Assembly (NCBI RefSeq): GCF_026914185.1
Contig: NC_070558.1
Span: forward strand, 7,263,501 to 7,327,500
Reading direction: 5' to 3'
Length of the DNA stretch: 64,000 bases
Origin: Puccinia triticina
Lineage: Eukaryota; Basidiomycota; Pucciniomycetes; Pucciniales; Pucciniaceae
Position numbers and translations under genes: made by a program. The notes under the pieces were generated by a model. The model ran no database searches and was not told the origin of the DNA. It saw nothing but the letters and a program-made list of their open reading frames with translations. Below are positions 10,526 to 22,290 of this stretch, piece by piece; the stretch's first letter is position 1, and each line of letters opens with the position of its first letter.

Positions 10526-12219
10526 ATGCCTGCGCTCTCCCGGCTGACGCGGAGCTACGAACGGGCCTTCAAGCACCACCCCTCGCTCACCCTCGCCATC
10601 ACCAACGGCTGTCTCAAAGTAAGCTCGACAATCCTCCACACACCCATCGGCCCAAGCTGACATCTGTTGCTGCAGTGTCTCGGCGACTTCCTGGCCCAGT
10701 ATCTGCCGGCCTTCGTGAGTCCGCTCGGCCCGATCTGTGCCCCGCACAGAGCCCGCTTAACCCTCGTCCTTCGCTCGCAGTCCTCCGGACTGCCGTTCGT
10801 CCTCGACGGCCACCGCTCCTTGCGCTTCTTCCTCTTCGGCTTCATGCACGGTACGCACGCCTCCCCCATTCGTGCACTCTCTCCGCCTAACAAGATGCTC
10901 CCCCCCCCCCCGGATGTTTTGCAGGGCCGTGTGTCGGGAAATGGCATGAGGTAAGTCATCTCTCAGCGAATATTCGAAGGGGCTGGAGAGGAGAAGGAGA
11001 GATTGACGAGCCGTGCGACATTAAGTTTCTAGAGCGCCGGATCCCGCTGACGGCGCCGAGGGGCGGGGGCGGGCCGACGGACGCCGAGCAGGATCTGCAG
11101 CTGGCAGAGACGGAGAAGTCGCTGACGAGCCTCCGGCCGGTGTCCATGCGGAGCCGGTCGACGGCGGCCGACCATGTGCCCACGCTGCGCGCGCTGTCCA
11201 CCTCGGAGGCCCAGCTCCTGCCGCCGCCCGGCGACCATGCCGCCTCCAAACACAAGTCCGCCGCCGGGTTCCGCCTCCTCGGCCTCCTCAAGCGCATCCT
11301 GCTCGACCAGCTGCTCATGTCCGTCCCCCGCTCTCCCCTCATCGCCGCTCGCCCCTGTTGACCCCCTCCTGTCTTCTTCTCGCTCTCTCTTCCGCACACA
11401 GGGCCCCTATCTATACCTTCCGTAAGCCGCTCCCAACAAGAGCCCGTCGAGAATAACTGCACCATGTCAGGCTGACGCCTGTCCGCCCCGTCTGCAGTCT
11501 TCATCTCCCTCACCGGATGGTTCGAAGGCTTGACGATCCCGGAAATCCAGGAACGATTGCACCAGCTGTATTGGTACCTGTTGACCGCAAACTGGAAGGT
11601 CATCCCCTCCATCCCTCCCTTGCATCCAAAGCTTAGAAACTCATGTGTCGCTGGTGGTCTTGTTTTGAAACCCTCGGGAATAGATTTGGCCGCTTATCCA
11701 GATCTTCAACTTCAGCTTCATGCCTCTCCAGTCAGTGTCCTGTTTCTCGGCAATTTCAACACAGGCTGGATGAACTGACGTCGGATTGTTCCGGATCTGA
11801 TTGTGGGTATCCAGATACCGAGTGTAAGCAGGCTCCTCCTCCCAGTCCGGCGAAGCAACCGGCCCAAAAAACGAGAAGCGAGAGATTTTTGGAGTGATGA
11901 AGTTCGAGGTGCACGCTGCCGACGATGCTGACGAGCGTATTTTTGTTGATGTAGGCCATGGCAAGGCTCCTGCGGGGTGCTGTGGACGGTCTTCTTGAGT
12001 CTGAGCACCCACTCCTCGACCCACCACAGTCCCAGCACAGCCGACCCATCCGGCCCAACACTCGTCGCCTCCACCCTCGCCCGATTCTTCAACGCCGCCC
12101 CCGCAAACGCCTCCGCAAACGGCCTCGCCCCCGCCCCTCCCGCCCCCGATCTGGCGAACTCCTCAGCATCCGACCCTGCCGCCGCTATCAAACGCAAAAA
12201 CAACCGCGTCATCGGTTGA
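10526..12219 (+). CDS. Mpv17/PMP22 family membrane protein
   Basis: Family members (Mpv17, Sym1, PMP22) are small multi-span proteins of the mitochondrial inner or peroxisomal membrane. Exons: 10526-10618, 10676-10714, 10781-10850, 10925-10950, 11026-11318, 11402-11421, 11498-11598, 11702-11730 and probably 11955-12219. The model totals 936 nt, 311 aa. Seen in order: LTRSYERAFKHHPSLTLAIT, GCLKCLGDFLAQ, RFFLFGFMHGPCVGKWHEFL, the family signature LLDQLLMAPIYTF, then LTANWK, IFNFSFMPLQ and PWQGSCGVLWTVFLS. A ~75-residue insert of low complexity sits between the W-H-E-F block and the LLDQ block, longer than in typical Mpv17. The last junction is uncertain: it would need a 224-bp intron against 57-103 bp elsewhere, and it joins PLQ straight to PWQ without the usual Y-R-V residues. 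The C-terminal ~70 residues are Ala/Pro-rich. Confidence 0.85.
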
Positions 12220-13193
12220 TTTTCCTTCCTCGTCTTCTTTCGATCCCCCCCCCCCCCCTTTCCCTCGTTCTTCATCTCTTTCTCAGCCTGCTTCTCACCT
12301 TCACCTTCTTGGATCATCTTCTCCCACCACATTCATCTTTCATATGTGAATAAGGAATTCATTTCTCTCGATAGACTGCAGAAACATAAAATTCTCTCGT
12401 AATCTTTATCTTTGTCTTCGTTCAATGCATGTGAATAGGCTCATCAATCATCATTTCTATTCTTCTACTTTTCCCCCTTTTTTCCCTTTTTTTGTCAGAA
12501 ATCTGCGAGCAACTGTGATGCGAGAAACTGAAGACACATTTCCCACTTTCCCTGGTCTATCAATGCAGAACACATCTCCCTTCTCCCAACAATCTCGTTC
12601 TTTTATGTTTGCTTATACTTGAATCTTCTTGAGCAATAATTAGGTCACAAAAAAAAAAAACAGTTTATTTTTTTGGCATTTTAGACAGAAAGTGAAAGCT
12701 GTGGCCAGCTTGCACAGTTGCAGCCCCTAGTTTCACTTCGAGGCTCAAAACTGCGCTCTGCTGATCGCCATTTTCGGCCCTATGTCTGAATGTTCTGCAA
12801 AACTGAATTTGACATGGCACATACACTCTGGGAATGCGCAGTAATGCACTCCATTCTTTTGGAGCAGAATCCAATCCAAATATACATAGTGTGAGCTCTC
12901 TATGATGAATCGCATGAAGTTTTCACTCCATCAGTTTTCGAGCAACAATGCTGCATATTGAGAGTGTTCAAACTTTCTTTGAGCATGATACACATTTTCA
13001 TGAATCTTTTTCAGTGGGATTAGATTACTTGCAACATCTGTAAAGAGAAAATATGATTATGCATGCATAAACCAACTTGTAACACCCTACACAAATGCAT
13101 GTGGTAAATTGTTGGAGTCCATAAAGGCTTCCCTTGTAGAAATAGATTAACTGGCAGGAAACTAACGAGTATATAGAGTACGTCTTGATGACA
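12220..13193. other. Intergenic region, convergent between MPV17-type gene and RING-H2 gene
   Basis: Contains a C-run near 12247, T-rich 3' UTR-like sequence after 12230, an A-run at 12648-12660 and AT-rich DNA after 12870. The two neighbouring genes converge, so both terminators should lie here. No RNA gene or repeat recognised. Confidence 0.4.
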
Positions 13194-14115
13194 CTATCTG
13201 GTGGGTAAATAACGGCTTACTGTCATCACGACAACAATAAAAAACGCAAAAGCAGATACAATTGCAACCTGTGGTCCAGTTAGAGACCTGATCATGCGGA
13301 TTATCTTGCGGAAAGGTTCATCGAAATGCAACTTTGGCACGGAGAGCTTAGCTGCCAGCTCCTTTGTCCATTGGACCGGCAGTCGACATACTGGACATGT
13401 TGCCTTTTCTCGCTGTTGGTCCAGCCAAGGTTGAATGCACTTTTCGTGGAATTTGTGGTCGCATTCTTTCCCGAAATAAGACGCGGAAGGCTTTTCCGAC
13501 TGGATGTATTCGCAGCAAATCGGACATTCTGTCATGGGTTTGCTTGGGTCTCCCGATGATTCCACATCAGTCGGCACAGCTTGACCTTCTGGGTTGAACG
13601 TGAGGTGGGGAGGAGAGATTCCCACGTTACTGATCGCTTTTGAGGCTTCCCTAGTGCCCTGGCTTGGTCCTACTCCGCCATCCTGGATCACGATTTCTTG
13701 AAGTTTTGGCAAAGGCGTTTCTCCCTAAGCCCGCAAATTTGTGGATCAGGATGATGATCAATGACTTCAAATTAGTTTAGAATCAGTAAATAACACACAA
13801 CACACTTGATCATCCAAAGGGCCAGCTAATGTGTGTGCTCTTGACTCATCTGAGCCACAATTGCTCTCACAAACTGATTTTGTGCTGATTGAATGTAGTG
13901 ACGCCGAGAAGCCGGTAGTTCCTTCCCGAGACTCGACCAATGATGGGCGATCTGGCAATTCCATTGCAACACGTGTGCCGATAAGCTGTTCCAAAACACA
14001 GATAGGTTTTCAGCTTAAAGACACCCGGACAGTAAACTTGGTACCAACAAAAACCTACTAGGATGAGGAATAAGAACAACATGATCAGGGGTTTAAGCAC
14101 TAGATGGAAACTCAT
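13194..14115 (-). CDS. RING-H2 membrane protein, putative E3 ubiquitin ligase
   Basis: Three exons, 14115-14038, 13985-13806 and 13724-13194, each a multiple of three, give 262 aa. Introns are 52 and 81 bp. An N-terminal hydrophobic segment (residues ~9-24, rich in Leu/Phe/Ile) may be a signal anchor. The RING-H2 finger is complete: C153-x2-C156, C174-x-H176-x2-H179-x2-C182 and C196-x2-C199, the C3H2C3 order needed to bind two zinc ions. A second hydrophobic span lies near the C-terminus (about residues 236-256), so the finger probably sits on the cytosolic side between two anchors. This fits a membrane E3 ligase. The substrate cannot be told from sequence. Confidence 0.88.
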
Positions 14116-15562
14116 TGCCGAGGACGCAAAAATCGAGCAATATTGTTTCTTTGATGTTGGTTCACAGAGCTTCTGTCTGACTCTTGAGATCACACAACGG
14201 ACGAAAGTTCACCAACAATGGTGGGGCACATTTTTGCGTTTCACGTTGCAGATCGACTACAATGTTTACCCGCTGCTCCATGTCACGCTTTGAAGATCGC
14301 TATGAAGTCACAAAGCATGTCAAAGTAGGTTCATCTACTGCGGCCAATGCAAAAAGCAATATTTCCCCACCGAGCATGTTCCGGCGGGAAGTCCCGTGCT
14401 CCTGGAACGGTGAAAAGGATAGAGAGACGTATTTAGCTCAGCTGTCTTGTCTCGATCCAAACACCCAACATGCCAATCAGAAGTGATTAAGCTTTATTTC
14501 CGGGCTTGTAAAGTATGTACATGTCGGAAATGGATCTATTAAAATGAATAAAACAAACCTGGAGAATCTCAAAAATGGTTGTTTAGAATTCAAACTGTAC
14601 TGTTACAATAATAATCAATTGGTTCTTGATAAGAGATGTGTTTTGAATTTTCTCTTGACAGGTTTACTGACAGATCATGGATCAACTCTGTCTACAACAA
14701 AGTCTGGGTCAAATTCTGGGAGTCGATGATGTGCAAATCCGAAGAGACTGTTATGATATGTAGTGTCATCTGAAGGGGATTCATGAAGATTTCCTTCCAC
14801 ACTAACTTAACACCAGTCCCCCTGGTGAGAGGCTTGCTGTGGCTGGCCGCAAAGCGGCCCCTCTCGCACTGCGCAGGGAGGAACTTGCCTATTATCCCCC
14901 AATTTCACAGGGGACCAGAAAGTACCAAATGGCTGTAAGGTTTTTTCACTTTTTAATAGCACCGCCCCCAGCACCCCCACAGTTCTGATCAACAGCTTTC
15001 TGGCCCTTTGGAATCTCCTCTACGTCGATTCTGTCTCCTCAGAATTTTCTTATCTACATTGATGTATTTTTAATACATTTTTGAAACATGACCTCTCAAG
15101 AAATGGATCTGCACAAAGATTCACAAGGCTGAAATTCTTGTAGATCCTGTGGATCCACAAAACTGCATGCTTTCTAGGCTGTATGTAGATTCTTGACAGA
15201 TTTTATGCACATGGGCTAAGATCACCATCCCGCTTCTCTCTGGCCAAATGTGGATCCACAGATGGATCTTCCAAACTTAAGACATGGTTTGGAATTCTTT
15301 TTGCTGCCTCTACCTAGATTCCTGTAAATTTTTGCCACTAGAGATTGCAGTCTTTTGATTGGGAGGCTGGAGCATGCGTCAAAAGTTGCGCGTTCATCAA
15401 GGCTACAATACTGTCTATTCAGTTTTTTTGTTGTTGTTTTTATTGCACTTTATAGGGTTGTTTTTGTATTTTTTGCATTGAATATCACTTCTGCTCCCGC
15501 CAAAATTGAGGGATAGCAAGTAAGCCTCCCCTACGCAGAGCACTCCGCCCGGGTCCCCCAGA
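14116..15562. other. Gene-poor intergenic stretch
   Basis: No coding frame with family features. The first few hundred bases should hold the promoter of the RING-H2 gene on the minus strand. From about 14480 the DNA is AT-rich with ordinary T-runs. Nothing else recognised. Confidence 0.4.
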
Positions 15563-15770
15563 CTGTTGAGTTGTCTGTTAGTCTGCTACCATGATGTATC
15601 ACCGCAGTATGGAGGGCTGTTGGATTGACCCATGAGCACTACAAACCAACCACCCAGCAGGAAGCCAAAAGTGTCTGTAGCCCAGTTGCTAAAGGCAGCA
15701 CTCTAGTATGTGTCTCAGCATAGCTGAGGTCGTGAGTTTGACTCTCACTAGACACATCTTCATTTTACAG
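15563..15770 (+). repeat. tRNA-derived SINE, copy 1
   Basis: The segment holds an A-box-like TAGCCCAGTTGCTAAAGG at about 15679 and a B-box-like GTGAGTTTGACTCTCAC about 50 bases later, spaced as in a tRNA. It is followed by AGACACATCTTCATTTTACAG. A 5' part of about 110 bp (TGTTGAGTTGTCTG...) is not tRNA-like. A second, inverted copy at 35495-35835 shares the whole segment, which supports a mobile SINE rather than a tRNA gene. The tRNA acceptor stem is not intact. Confidence 0.75.
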
Positions 15771-17936
15771 TCTCTACATAGAACTTTACTTGAGTGGCTT
15801 TGTTAAGCTAGCCTTCCACAAATATTGGATATTTTATCTTTTAGTGATGTGTGAATGGCAAGCCATGAAATGCCACCAGAAACACATTCCAGATTGTGTA
15901 GATTTTCAGTTGTGGCCAACACTGGGTAGTTACAATATGCTACAATAACCGCAGTTATATGCATAGAATAATACCTGCCGTTAATATTATTTGGTGTTAT
16001 TGCTAAAATTAACAAGCATTTTGTGACCTGACCTGTATTTTATTGGGGCCAGTTTTTTATTGTTTTACTAGTACAATAACACACTATGAGTGAGATAAAA
16101 GTGTAGCAAGCAGTAAACAAACCTGTCTGGCCAAACATTTGTCAAATATCTGCTCTTTCACCCAGTGGATATTGTATACAGCTGTGGAAATGCAAAGTTC
16201 CATGATGGGTGATATTTTATTGCATCTTTGTTACTACCAACAGTAACAATAACTGAGCAAAAATTGCTACAGTACTGTTAGAGCATCTTTACCAGTGGCT
16301 AGTTTAGCTTGTAGCTAGCTACACACTGGGGGTACTCCTTACCGCCTCGGATTGTGGATACAACAGGCAACACCTGCTCTGTGAAAACTGTGTGGAAATC
16401 ACTGTGCCCCGGGGTGGATACAACGGGATACTCAGTTGGCTCCACCCTCCTGGGGTCTCCTTGTTATAAATTCAGGGTGGAGCCAATAAATGAGATGAAT
16501 GAGGAATACTTGTGGCTCCCACACACAAGGAATCCAAGAATTTTGCTGAATTCCCTGTGGAGTCAATGGGAGGAAACCCATGTGGTTTGCGGGTTCCACG
16601 TCAGCTGTGAGGGTTCCATATCACTTTGAGGTGAGAGGTGTCTTGTGATCCTCGCAAGTCCCTCCCAAGTCCCACAAGCACTGAACAAGTCCCACTTTAC
16701 CCTTCAACTTCATTCCAGAGTCCACTCCCCATCCGACTCTCCCTCACACCCCTCAATCTCACACAGATCAATGGCAGCAGATATAAGGGAGATTTTTCAG
16801 TTGATTTTGTAAGCTGAAAGAACAGAAAACAACTTGGCAAGAAAAACCAGTGCATCCGTTGGGTGATCAAGACGCGGACACAGAGGTCAGAGGATGGACT
16901 ACATGGGCAGACTGATGGAGCAGAGCAGATGGCCAATGACAATTGTTGCTAGCATGTTTGGAGGGGGATATCTGGCTTTCTTCTATACTCAAACTTCAAA
17001 GCAAAAAAAGTAAGCCCGCAACCCTTCATCCCACCTTTTTTTCTTGAAGAAGAAGAAAATGATGGCTGAAATGGTTGGGGGACAGTAGTGGTGGTGTGTG
17101 TAGTTTAAAACACAGGTTCAAGAAAAAACAGAAGGACAATAGCAAGTGAGAAATAGAGGTCACATAAAACTCTTCTAATACTCAAGTACCATCCGCAAGT
17201 GTAAGTACAATCATGAGTTGTAAGTAAGATGATGAAAAAGAAAAGAGAAGAGAAACCGTGAACCCATTCTCCCCCCTCCCCTCCACATTTTTTGGCTTTT
17301 TTTCCCCACACAAATCCGCATTAGTCCTCCATCTCTGCATGATTCACTCCCAGGCTCTGTGTCAGCCTTAGAGCCAACATAGTTAGCCTAAAGTCTGCCT
17401 TTTATACTCTTTTACACCTAATTCCCTTTGTATATTTTTCATATTGAGAGTTATCTTTAAAAGAATTCAGATAAATAAAATGTAATTTCTTGTTAGACTT
17501 CTAAACAACTTTTAATTAAAAGAAAGAAAACAATAATCATTTTCTGAGGGGATTTACCTAAGAGCAGGCGATAGGCCTCTCTTCACTAAGATGAACAAAG
17601 GAAAAAGAAATAATGGGGTCTTGTTCACAACTGTTAGCTCTGAGGCATTCTGCAAACAAGTCAGGCGCATTAGTTCTGACTCAATAGCTCTCTTGATTTT
17701 TTTCAAGACAAATTGTCTCTTACGCTCTTTGAGCTTGTGGCCCTTAGGATCCTTTTGTTTTGGTTTTGGCAAAACAGCAAAGGAGTTGTGCAATGTTATC
17801 TGTAGTAAGATTGCACTCCTCATGAGCCTTTTGTTTCCCTAGCCTTGTTTGGATGCAGCCACTCACCAATTTTATTCCCTTCTCTTTGAGAGGAATTGGT
17901 TCGGGTGATCTTCTCCTGGTTGACTTTGTCTACAGG
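15771..17936. other. AT-rich repeat debris
   Basis: No gene seen. At 15917 a one-sided end CAACACTGGGTAGTTAC matches the start of the hAT-like family, but no matching other end was found. Around 16430-16490 GGCTCCACCCT and AGGGTGGAGCC form a small inverted pair. A fragment at about 17350-17470 (TGTCAGCCTTAGAGCC...) matches the start of the LTR at 18174-19144. Purine-rich and T-rich runs fill much of the rest. Confidence 0.45.
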
Positions 17937-18105
17937 CAACAATGGGTGACTACGCTACCCATAGCGGTAGTGTAATGGTAAAGTAGCTATTTTAAGGTCG
18001 CTACTGCTACCTTACTACATTATCTGTGCATAATTTTAAAGATTTTTCATTGAAACTACACTATTGGAAGGTTTTTTTTTTTGCATTACATTACAGAATG
18101 GAAAT

Positions 18106-19850
18106 TCATTTCTTTTTGGATGACAGAATTGCCTTCAAAACCTTCCCAGCCTCGGAGAAATCCCCTGTCAGAGTGTCAGCCTTAGAGTCATCACAGCTGA
18201 CCTAAAAAGCTGCCTGTTCTACCTTTGTTACATATAAATTACTTTATATCTTTTTCATCTTAAGAGATATCCCTGTTTTGACTTCATATTCTGTTTCCTC
18301 ATGCAATTTTAACCCTAGTTACAACTTACCAATTCATTGTAACTATACTCCTTCCCTGAGTTACTGAGTTGTAGCGCCCTTGCGCAGTTGTGACGTGTCA
18401 GCGCTACTAGGCGCGCCAAACCACATGTACATATGTAAATTACATAAGCAAACTGTGAAAATTTTCGTAGTCAGGATCCCCCTTGCCTGAGGCGGATCCA
18501 CAGACTTCAGCACACCAGAACCACCACCCAGATAACTCTAGGATCACCACCAAAGAGCCTACTATACTCCCAGTATACCTACCGTCACAGGCGCCTAGGA
18601 TATTGACAGTAAGTAACCTCTTTCACTGAACCTTGTTTATCTCAGAGGTACAACTCTGTGTCTTGCTGGATCTGCCTTTTCTTCTTGCTTTGCTTCCTCC
18701 TTGATCACAGGGCTGTCCCTCCAAATCTATAGGCCTTTGCCTCCATCTTGATCACAGGGCTGTCCCTTCTTATCATCAGGCCTTTGCCTCAAAATCTAGG
18801 TTCAGGGCTGTCCCTCAGGTTTCCCTTTAAGAACCTTGACTGTCCAGAGAGAAGTCTAAAAAACTGTGGCTGGATTAAGACTTATCTAATCCAGATACCC
18901 TCCTGAGAGGAAGCTGTAGCACTTCTTGCACAGATTAGCAGCACTCTTCTGAAGAGTAGCATTGCCAGTGGACGTGCATTCCCACTAGAATAACCTAGTA
19001 CTTCTCTTCCTTCTTATCCTGCTTGGTTTCTCTCTCTCTTTCTCTTTTTTTCTTTTATAGTTGTAATTTCTTTATCCCAAGAAATCCAACTATTGCCCCC
19101 CCATTTCTTGTGTCCTGCTGTCACTATAGAGACTCAGGCTCACACAGAGGGATGTCCTCCCAACGCCACATAAGGCTTGAGACACAGTGAGACATTGTTG
19201 AAGGGAGCAGCCTTCCTTGGTTGCTTCTACATACATCCAAAGCTGCAGAGAATAGTCTCTCAACAGCACAGGAGCTTCCAGTTGCTCCAAGGTATGAACA
19301 GGCCAAGATGGCCAGCGTGGGTTAGGTTTTCTGGTTGGCCTGTTTGGAAAAGTTGCCAAGTTAGTGACATTCTTTGATATAATCTGACCTTTTGGGGAAA
19401 GGAACATACCTTCCACCACTTCAATGGAGTGCTTTTGCAATCTAAATCCTTGGGGCTGAATGGTGTGGCTTTGTGATTTCTAGAACATCGGTATCACTAG
19501 TGTTTGGCGCTGTTTTTTTTATCCTTTGCTAGTCTGAAGAAGTGCTGAAGCAATTGAAGGCCTTCAGCAACCTCTGAGCTTTCAATTCCAAAGCCAATCT
19601 CAAAAAAAGTCATCCGGTAACATGGATGCAAAATAGTGGCCATGAAGAGGGTTTTGCATTGCATTGCTTCGCTGAGGTACTTCTCCACTCGCTTCAAAAT
19701 TGCATGGTACATCGGGTACAGCAAGGCTGATTACGAAGAGGCTGCAATCTTGCTGATGAGCCCCTCTTTCAATTCGAGATACTTTGGAATGACATGTGTT
19801 CCTGTGGCCAAGTTGCCTTCCATTTCAGAAGTAAGATTAACAAACACCTA
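18106..19850 (-). pseudogene. hAT transposase remnant
   Basis: Read on the minus strand. 19724-19497 gives a segment with KRVEKYLSEAMQCKTLFMAT and LHPCYRMTFFE, typical of the distal part of the hAT RNase-H-like domain. 19306-19150 gives CAVERLFSAALDVCR and GRLLPSTMSHCVSSLMW, the hAT dimerisation motif. The solo LTR then interrupts. Beyond it, 18168-18106 restores the tail after one CAGAG duplication and ends at a TGA at 18106-18108. Stops and frame changes lie between the blocks (near 19310-19500), and the N-terminal BED finger and first catalytic Asp region are not visible. Confidence 0.88.
18174..19144. mobile_element. Solo LTR, family 2, inside hAT transposase
   Basis: A 971-bp segment starting TGTCAGCCTTAGAG and ending GACTCAGGCTCACA, flanked by CAGAG (18169-18173 and 19145-19149). 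The duplication lies inside the transposase frame, which reads through if the LTR and one CAGAG are ignored. Fragments of the same LTR occur at about 17350-17470, 20528-20700 and 24346-24887. Shared blocks include CTTCAGCACACCAGAACCAC and TTTCTTTATCCCAAGAAAT. Confidence 0.92.
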
Positions 19851-20211
19851 AGTATATCAAAGTATGCCAGTCAGTTTGCATGGCAACAGCCTGGATTGAA
19901 GACAAAAATCTCACCTCAAGCTCTTGATTGAGATTGTCAATCTCTTTCTAATTGCGCGGTAAGAAGAACACATTGTTGAATTCTCCAGGGCTGTTTTCCT
20001 CTTGATCTTCTTTCTTTCTTAGGTCGATATATGCTACGCTATCTGTTTCCTAGGGGTAAAAATGACCCCTGTCCTGAAATCACGCTACGGCTTAAGGTGA
20101 AAATTCACCGCTACGGTTAGCGGTCATGTAGCGGGGCAGTCATTCAAATCATTACGCTACTGGGAGATCCAGATAATGTAGTGTAATGTAGCGACCCATT
20201 GTTGCTACAGG

Positions 20212-20900
20212 AGTTTGGATAAAGTGTTAGCTCTTATCTGAACACTCTGGAGTTTAAACATCAGCAACTTACCTTTGGTAGGTGCTGATATTCTAGCTCT
20301 GAGTGACAGGGGGCCGGGATTCTCCACAAGCCTGAGTTTTCTGGTTGTTGGAGTTGAGTCTGCATACACCAGAGATTGATGTGTCAGTTTTTTTTGACCC
20401 TGCGGAACCATTTTTGGACTGCGGAACAGGTTTGCTTTGCTTATCTGTTTCCGCAGCTAATGTGGATCCCGGTTGCTTACTCAATTTATGAGGGTGCGGC
20501 CTTTCACCTGGGTCTGTAATCTCACAATCTTTGTTTTGACTTCAGATTCTTTTTCCTCATGAAATTTTAACCCTAGTTACAACTCACCACTTCCTTGTAA
20601 CTCTACCCCTTCCCTAAGTTCTTGAGTTATGGCACACATGCGCAGTTGTGATGTGGCAGCGCTACCAGGCGCGCCAACCACTTGTACATACGTAATCCAA
20701 GTTTATTAAAGACACAGTTTTTCCAAAATTAAATAAAATAAGATCAAGGGTTCCCCCTTACAATTATACAAAATGAGAAAAAAAACATCATGGGTTTCCC
20801 CATCAACAAAAGTTCAAAAAAAAAACAGGTGGGGTTTTCCCACTACAAAAACCAGGATACAAAAAAAGGGGAATTTTACATAAGAAAAATCTAAATCTCT
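20212..20900. repeat. LTR family 2 fragment and flanks
   Basis: From about 20528 to 20700 the sequence matches the inner part of LTR family 2 (TTTTAACCCTAGTTACAACT, then GTGGCAGCGCTACCAGGCGCG). It is truncated on both sides. The remaining bases hold short minus-strand frames rich in Ser/Lys/Gln that I do not recognise. An A-rich stretch with GGG-TTCCC words follows at 20700-20900. Confidence 0.6.
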
Positions 20901-20919
20901 ACCAGCCTTCCAACATCGG

Positions 20920-22290
20920 CAAAGCCGTGCCCCCAGGCTCACCACCCAGCCCGCATCAAGCGCACGAGTCAAAAGTGATGGACATGAAGGCCCCCGGCCC
21001 GCAGCTAAGGCTGCAGACCCGTGGGGGGCCCACTCTTCAGCCCCTCAGACTGCGCACGTGCAACAGCGGAGGAGCGCGAGGATGTACTGCCAGCTGGAAT
21101 TACAGCAAAAACAGAAACACCTGGGGGGACAAACAGAGTGGCCAGATGGCCTCTTTATATATCCGTCCAAGATCTGGCCACCACCCGCCATTACCAACAG
21201 CTGTCCTGCCTCAAATTCAGTCCACCCAGCCATTGTCTGACACCAAGCCACTCAACTGTTGTTGGAAGCTGGTTCGGACACTCCACAAATTTCAACTGTT
21301 GCTCACGGCCAGCTCCCCGCCAATCGTTGGTATGGCAATAAGTTTGCCTCCGCCACGCCCTTGGTCTCCAGCCAGCCCTTCAAGCATCTGTTCAGGCCTC
21401 ACCACGTCTGTCTTTGCTGCTGCATTCACTGGGAATACTACACAGCTGGCCCAGCCTCCCTCGTTACAGCCGATCCGGGGGCAGAGAAATATACGAGCGG
21501 TCTTCTGTAGCAGGACGGAGCGAGGCCTTGTGCAGGACGACACTGTTGATATCCGTCTACCCCTTCCGCCCGCCGTTCCACCGCTCCCGGATCCCCGCGC
21601 CGCTGTGAGACCCCAGCCTGGAGAGCCAGCGGGTGCAGAGCAAGGGCTCCATCCTGCTCGCCGACCTTGTCTGGTCCCATTCCCGCACTGGCGCCACAGC
21701 CCATCTCCGCCGCCAGTTCTGCTGCTGGAACACATGGCCGCGACCGCGCTGTCGACGCTCAGCTCGGCCTAACTGAGTAACGGACTGCTCAGTCCTACGG
21801 AGTCTGATCTAGCGGCGATGCCCAGACGGCCTCCGAAGACACTATCCCTCTCCCGGCGCCCGTCCGACCGCGTCTTGCTCACCCCCGCTCCCGACCACCT
21901 TCCTCCTCATCCACAGCCACACTTAGCTGAGCCGGAGGAGCCCAACCCTGCCGACCCGCTCAAATGACTCATCCACGCCCAATGTCTCGCCTGCCACTCT
22001 CGGATTGTCCCCCGCAGACTCGACTCCCCGCTCTCCAGAAGCCGCGAGAGCCCGGCTGGCCGTCGCCGGCGTCGGCGATCAGGCCCGCTACGCCTTCTGG
22101 TGCCGCGGCTCCGGTAGCCCCGCCAAGGAGAGGTCGGTCATGTGTAAGCTCGTCGAGGTCAAGCGCCCCGCGGCGGCCTCCCCTTCAAAGCCTTCCCCGC
22201 CGGCCGGAGAGCTCATGGTTCTGGTGAGGACGTGCAGCGGGTGGATGGACCTCAACGGCTATTTGCGCAATTTTCTCAACGCTTCCTGAC
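20920..22290 (+). CDS. GC-rich candidate coding region, unrecognised and probably broken
   Basis: Base composition rises sharply here against the AT-rich surroundings, as it does in the exons of NDUFS2 and ATG10. Open frames on the plus strand are 20927-21772, 21964-22227 and 22005-22289. The last one reads like real protein (GDQARYAFWCRGSGSP, SVMCKLVEVKR, GELMVLVRTCSGWMDL) and ends in a TGA at 22287-22289. I see no family motif, no clear start and no consistent exon chain, so this may be a decayed gene or a captured fragment. The strand is uncertain for the first part. Confidence 0.3.

Larger units (their letters stand above)
17937..20204 (-). mobile_element. Degenerate hAT DNA transposon (copy B, carries transposase)
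   Basis: The 2268-bp element starts CAACAATGGGTGACTACG and ends ATGTAGCGACCCATTGTTG. It is flanked by perfect 7-bp repeats CTACAGG (17930-17936 and 20205-20211). Its minus strand holds fragments of a hAT transposase, including the C-terminal dimerisation block. A 971-bp solo LTR (18174-19144) is nested in it. Without that LTR the element is about 1.3 kb, too short for a full hAT transposase, so it is also internally deleted. It is the best local candidate for the relative that moved the small CAAC...GTTG elements. Confidence 0.9.

Noticed and set aside
11643..12061. Minus-strand gene overlapping the end of the MPV17-type gene
   Set aside because: One frame looks partly protein-like, but no family was recognised and the plus-strand frame with GVLWTVFLS fits Mpv17. 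Kept only as a note on the odd intron.
15679..15760. Functional tRNA gene
   Set aside because: A and B boxes are present but there is no paired acceptor stem, and an inverted copy with the same non-tRNA head exists, so it is a SINE.
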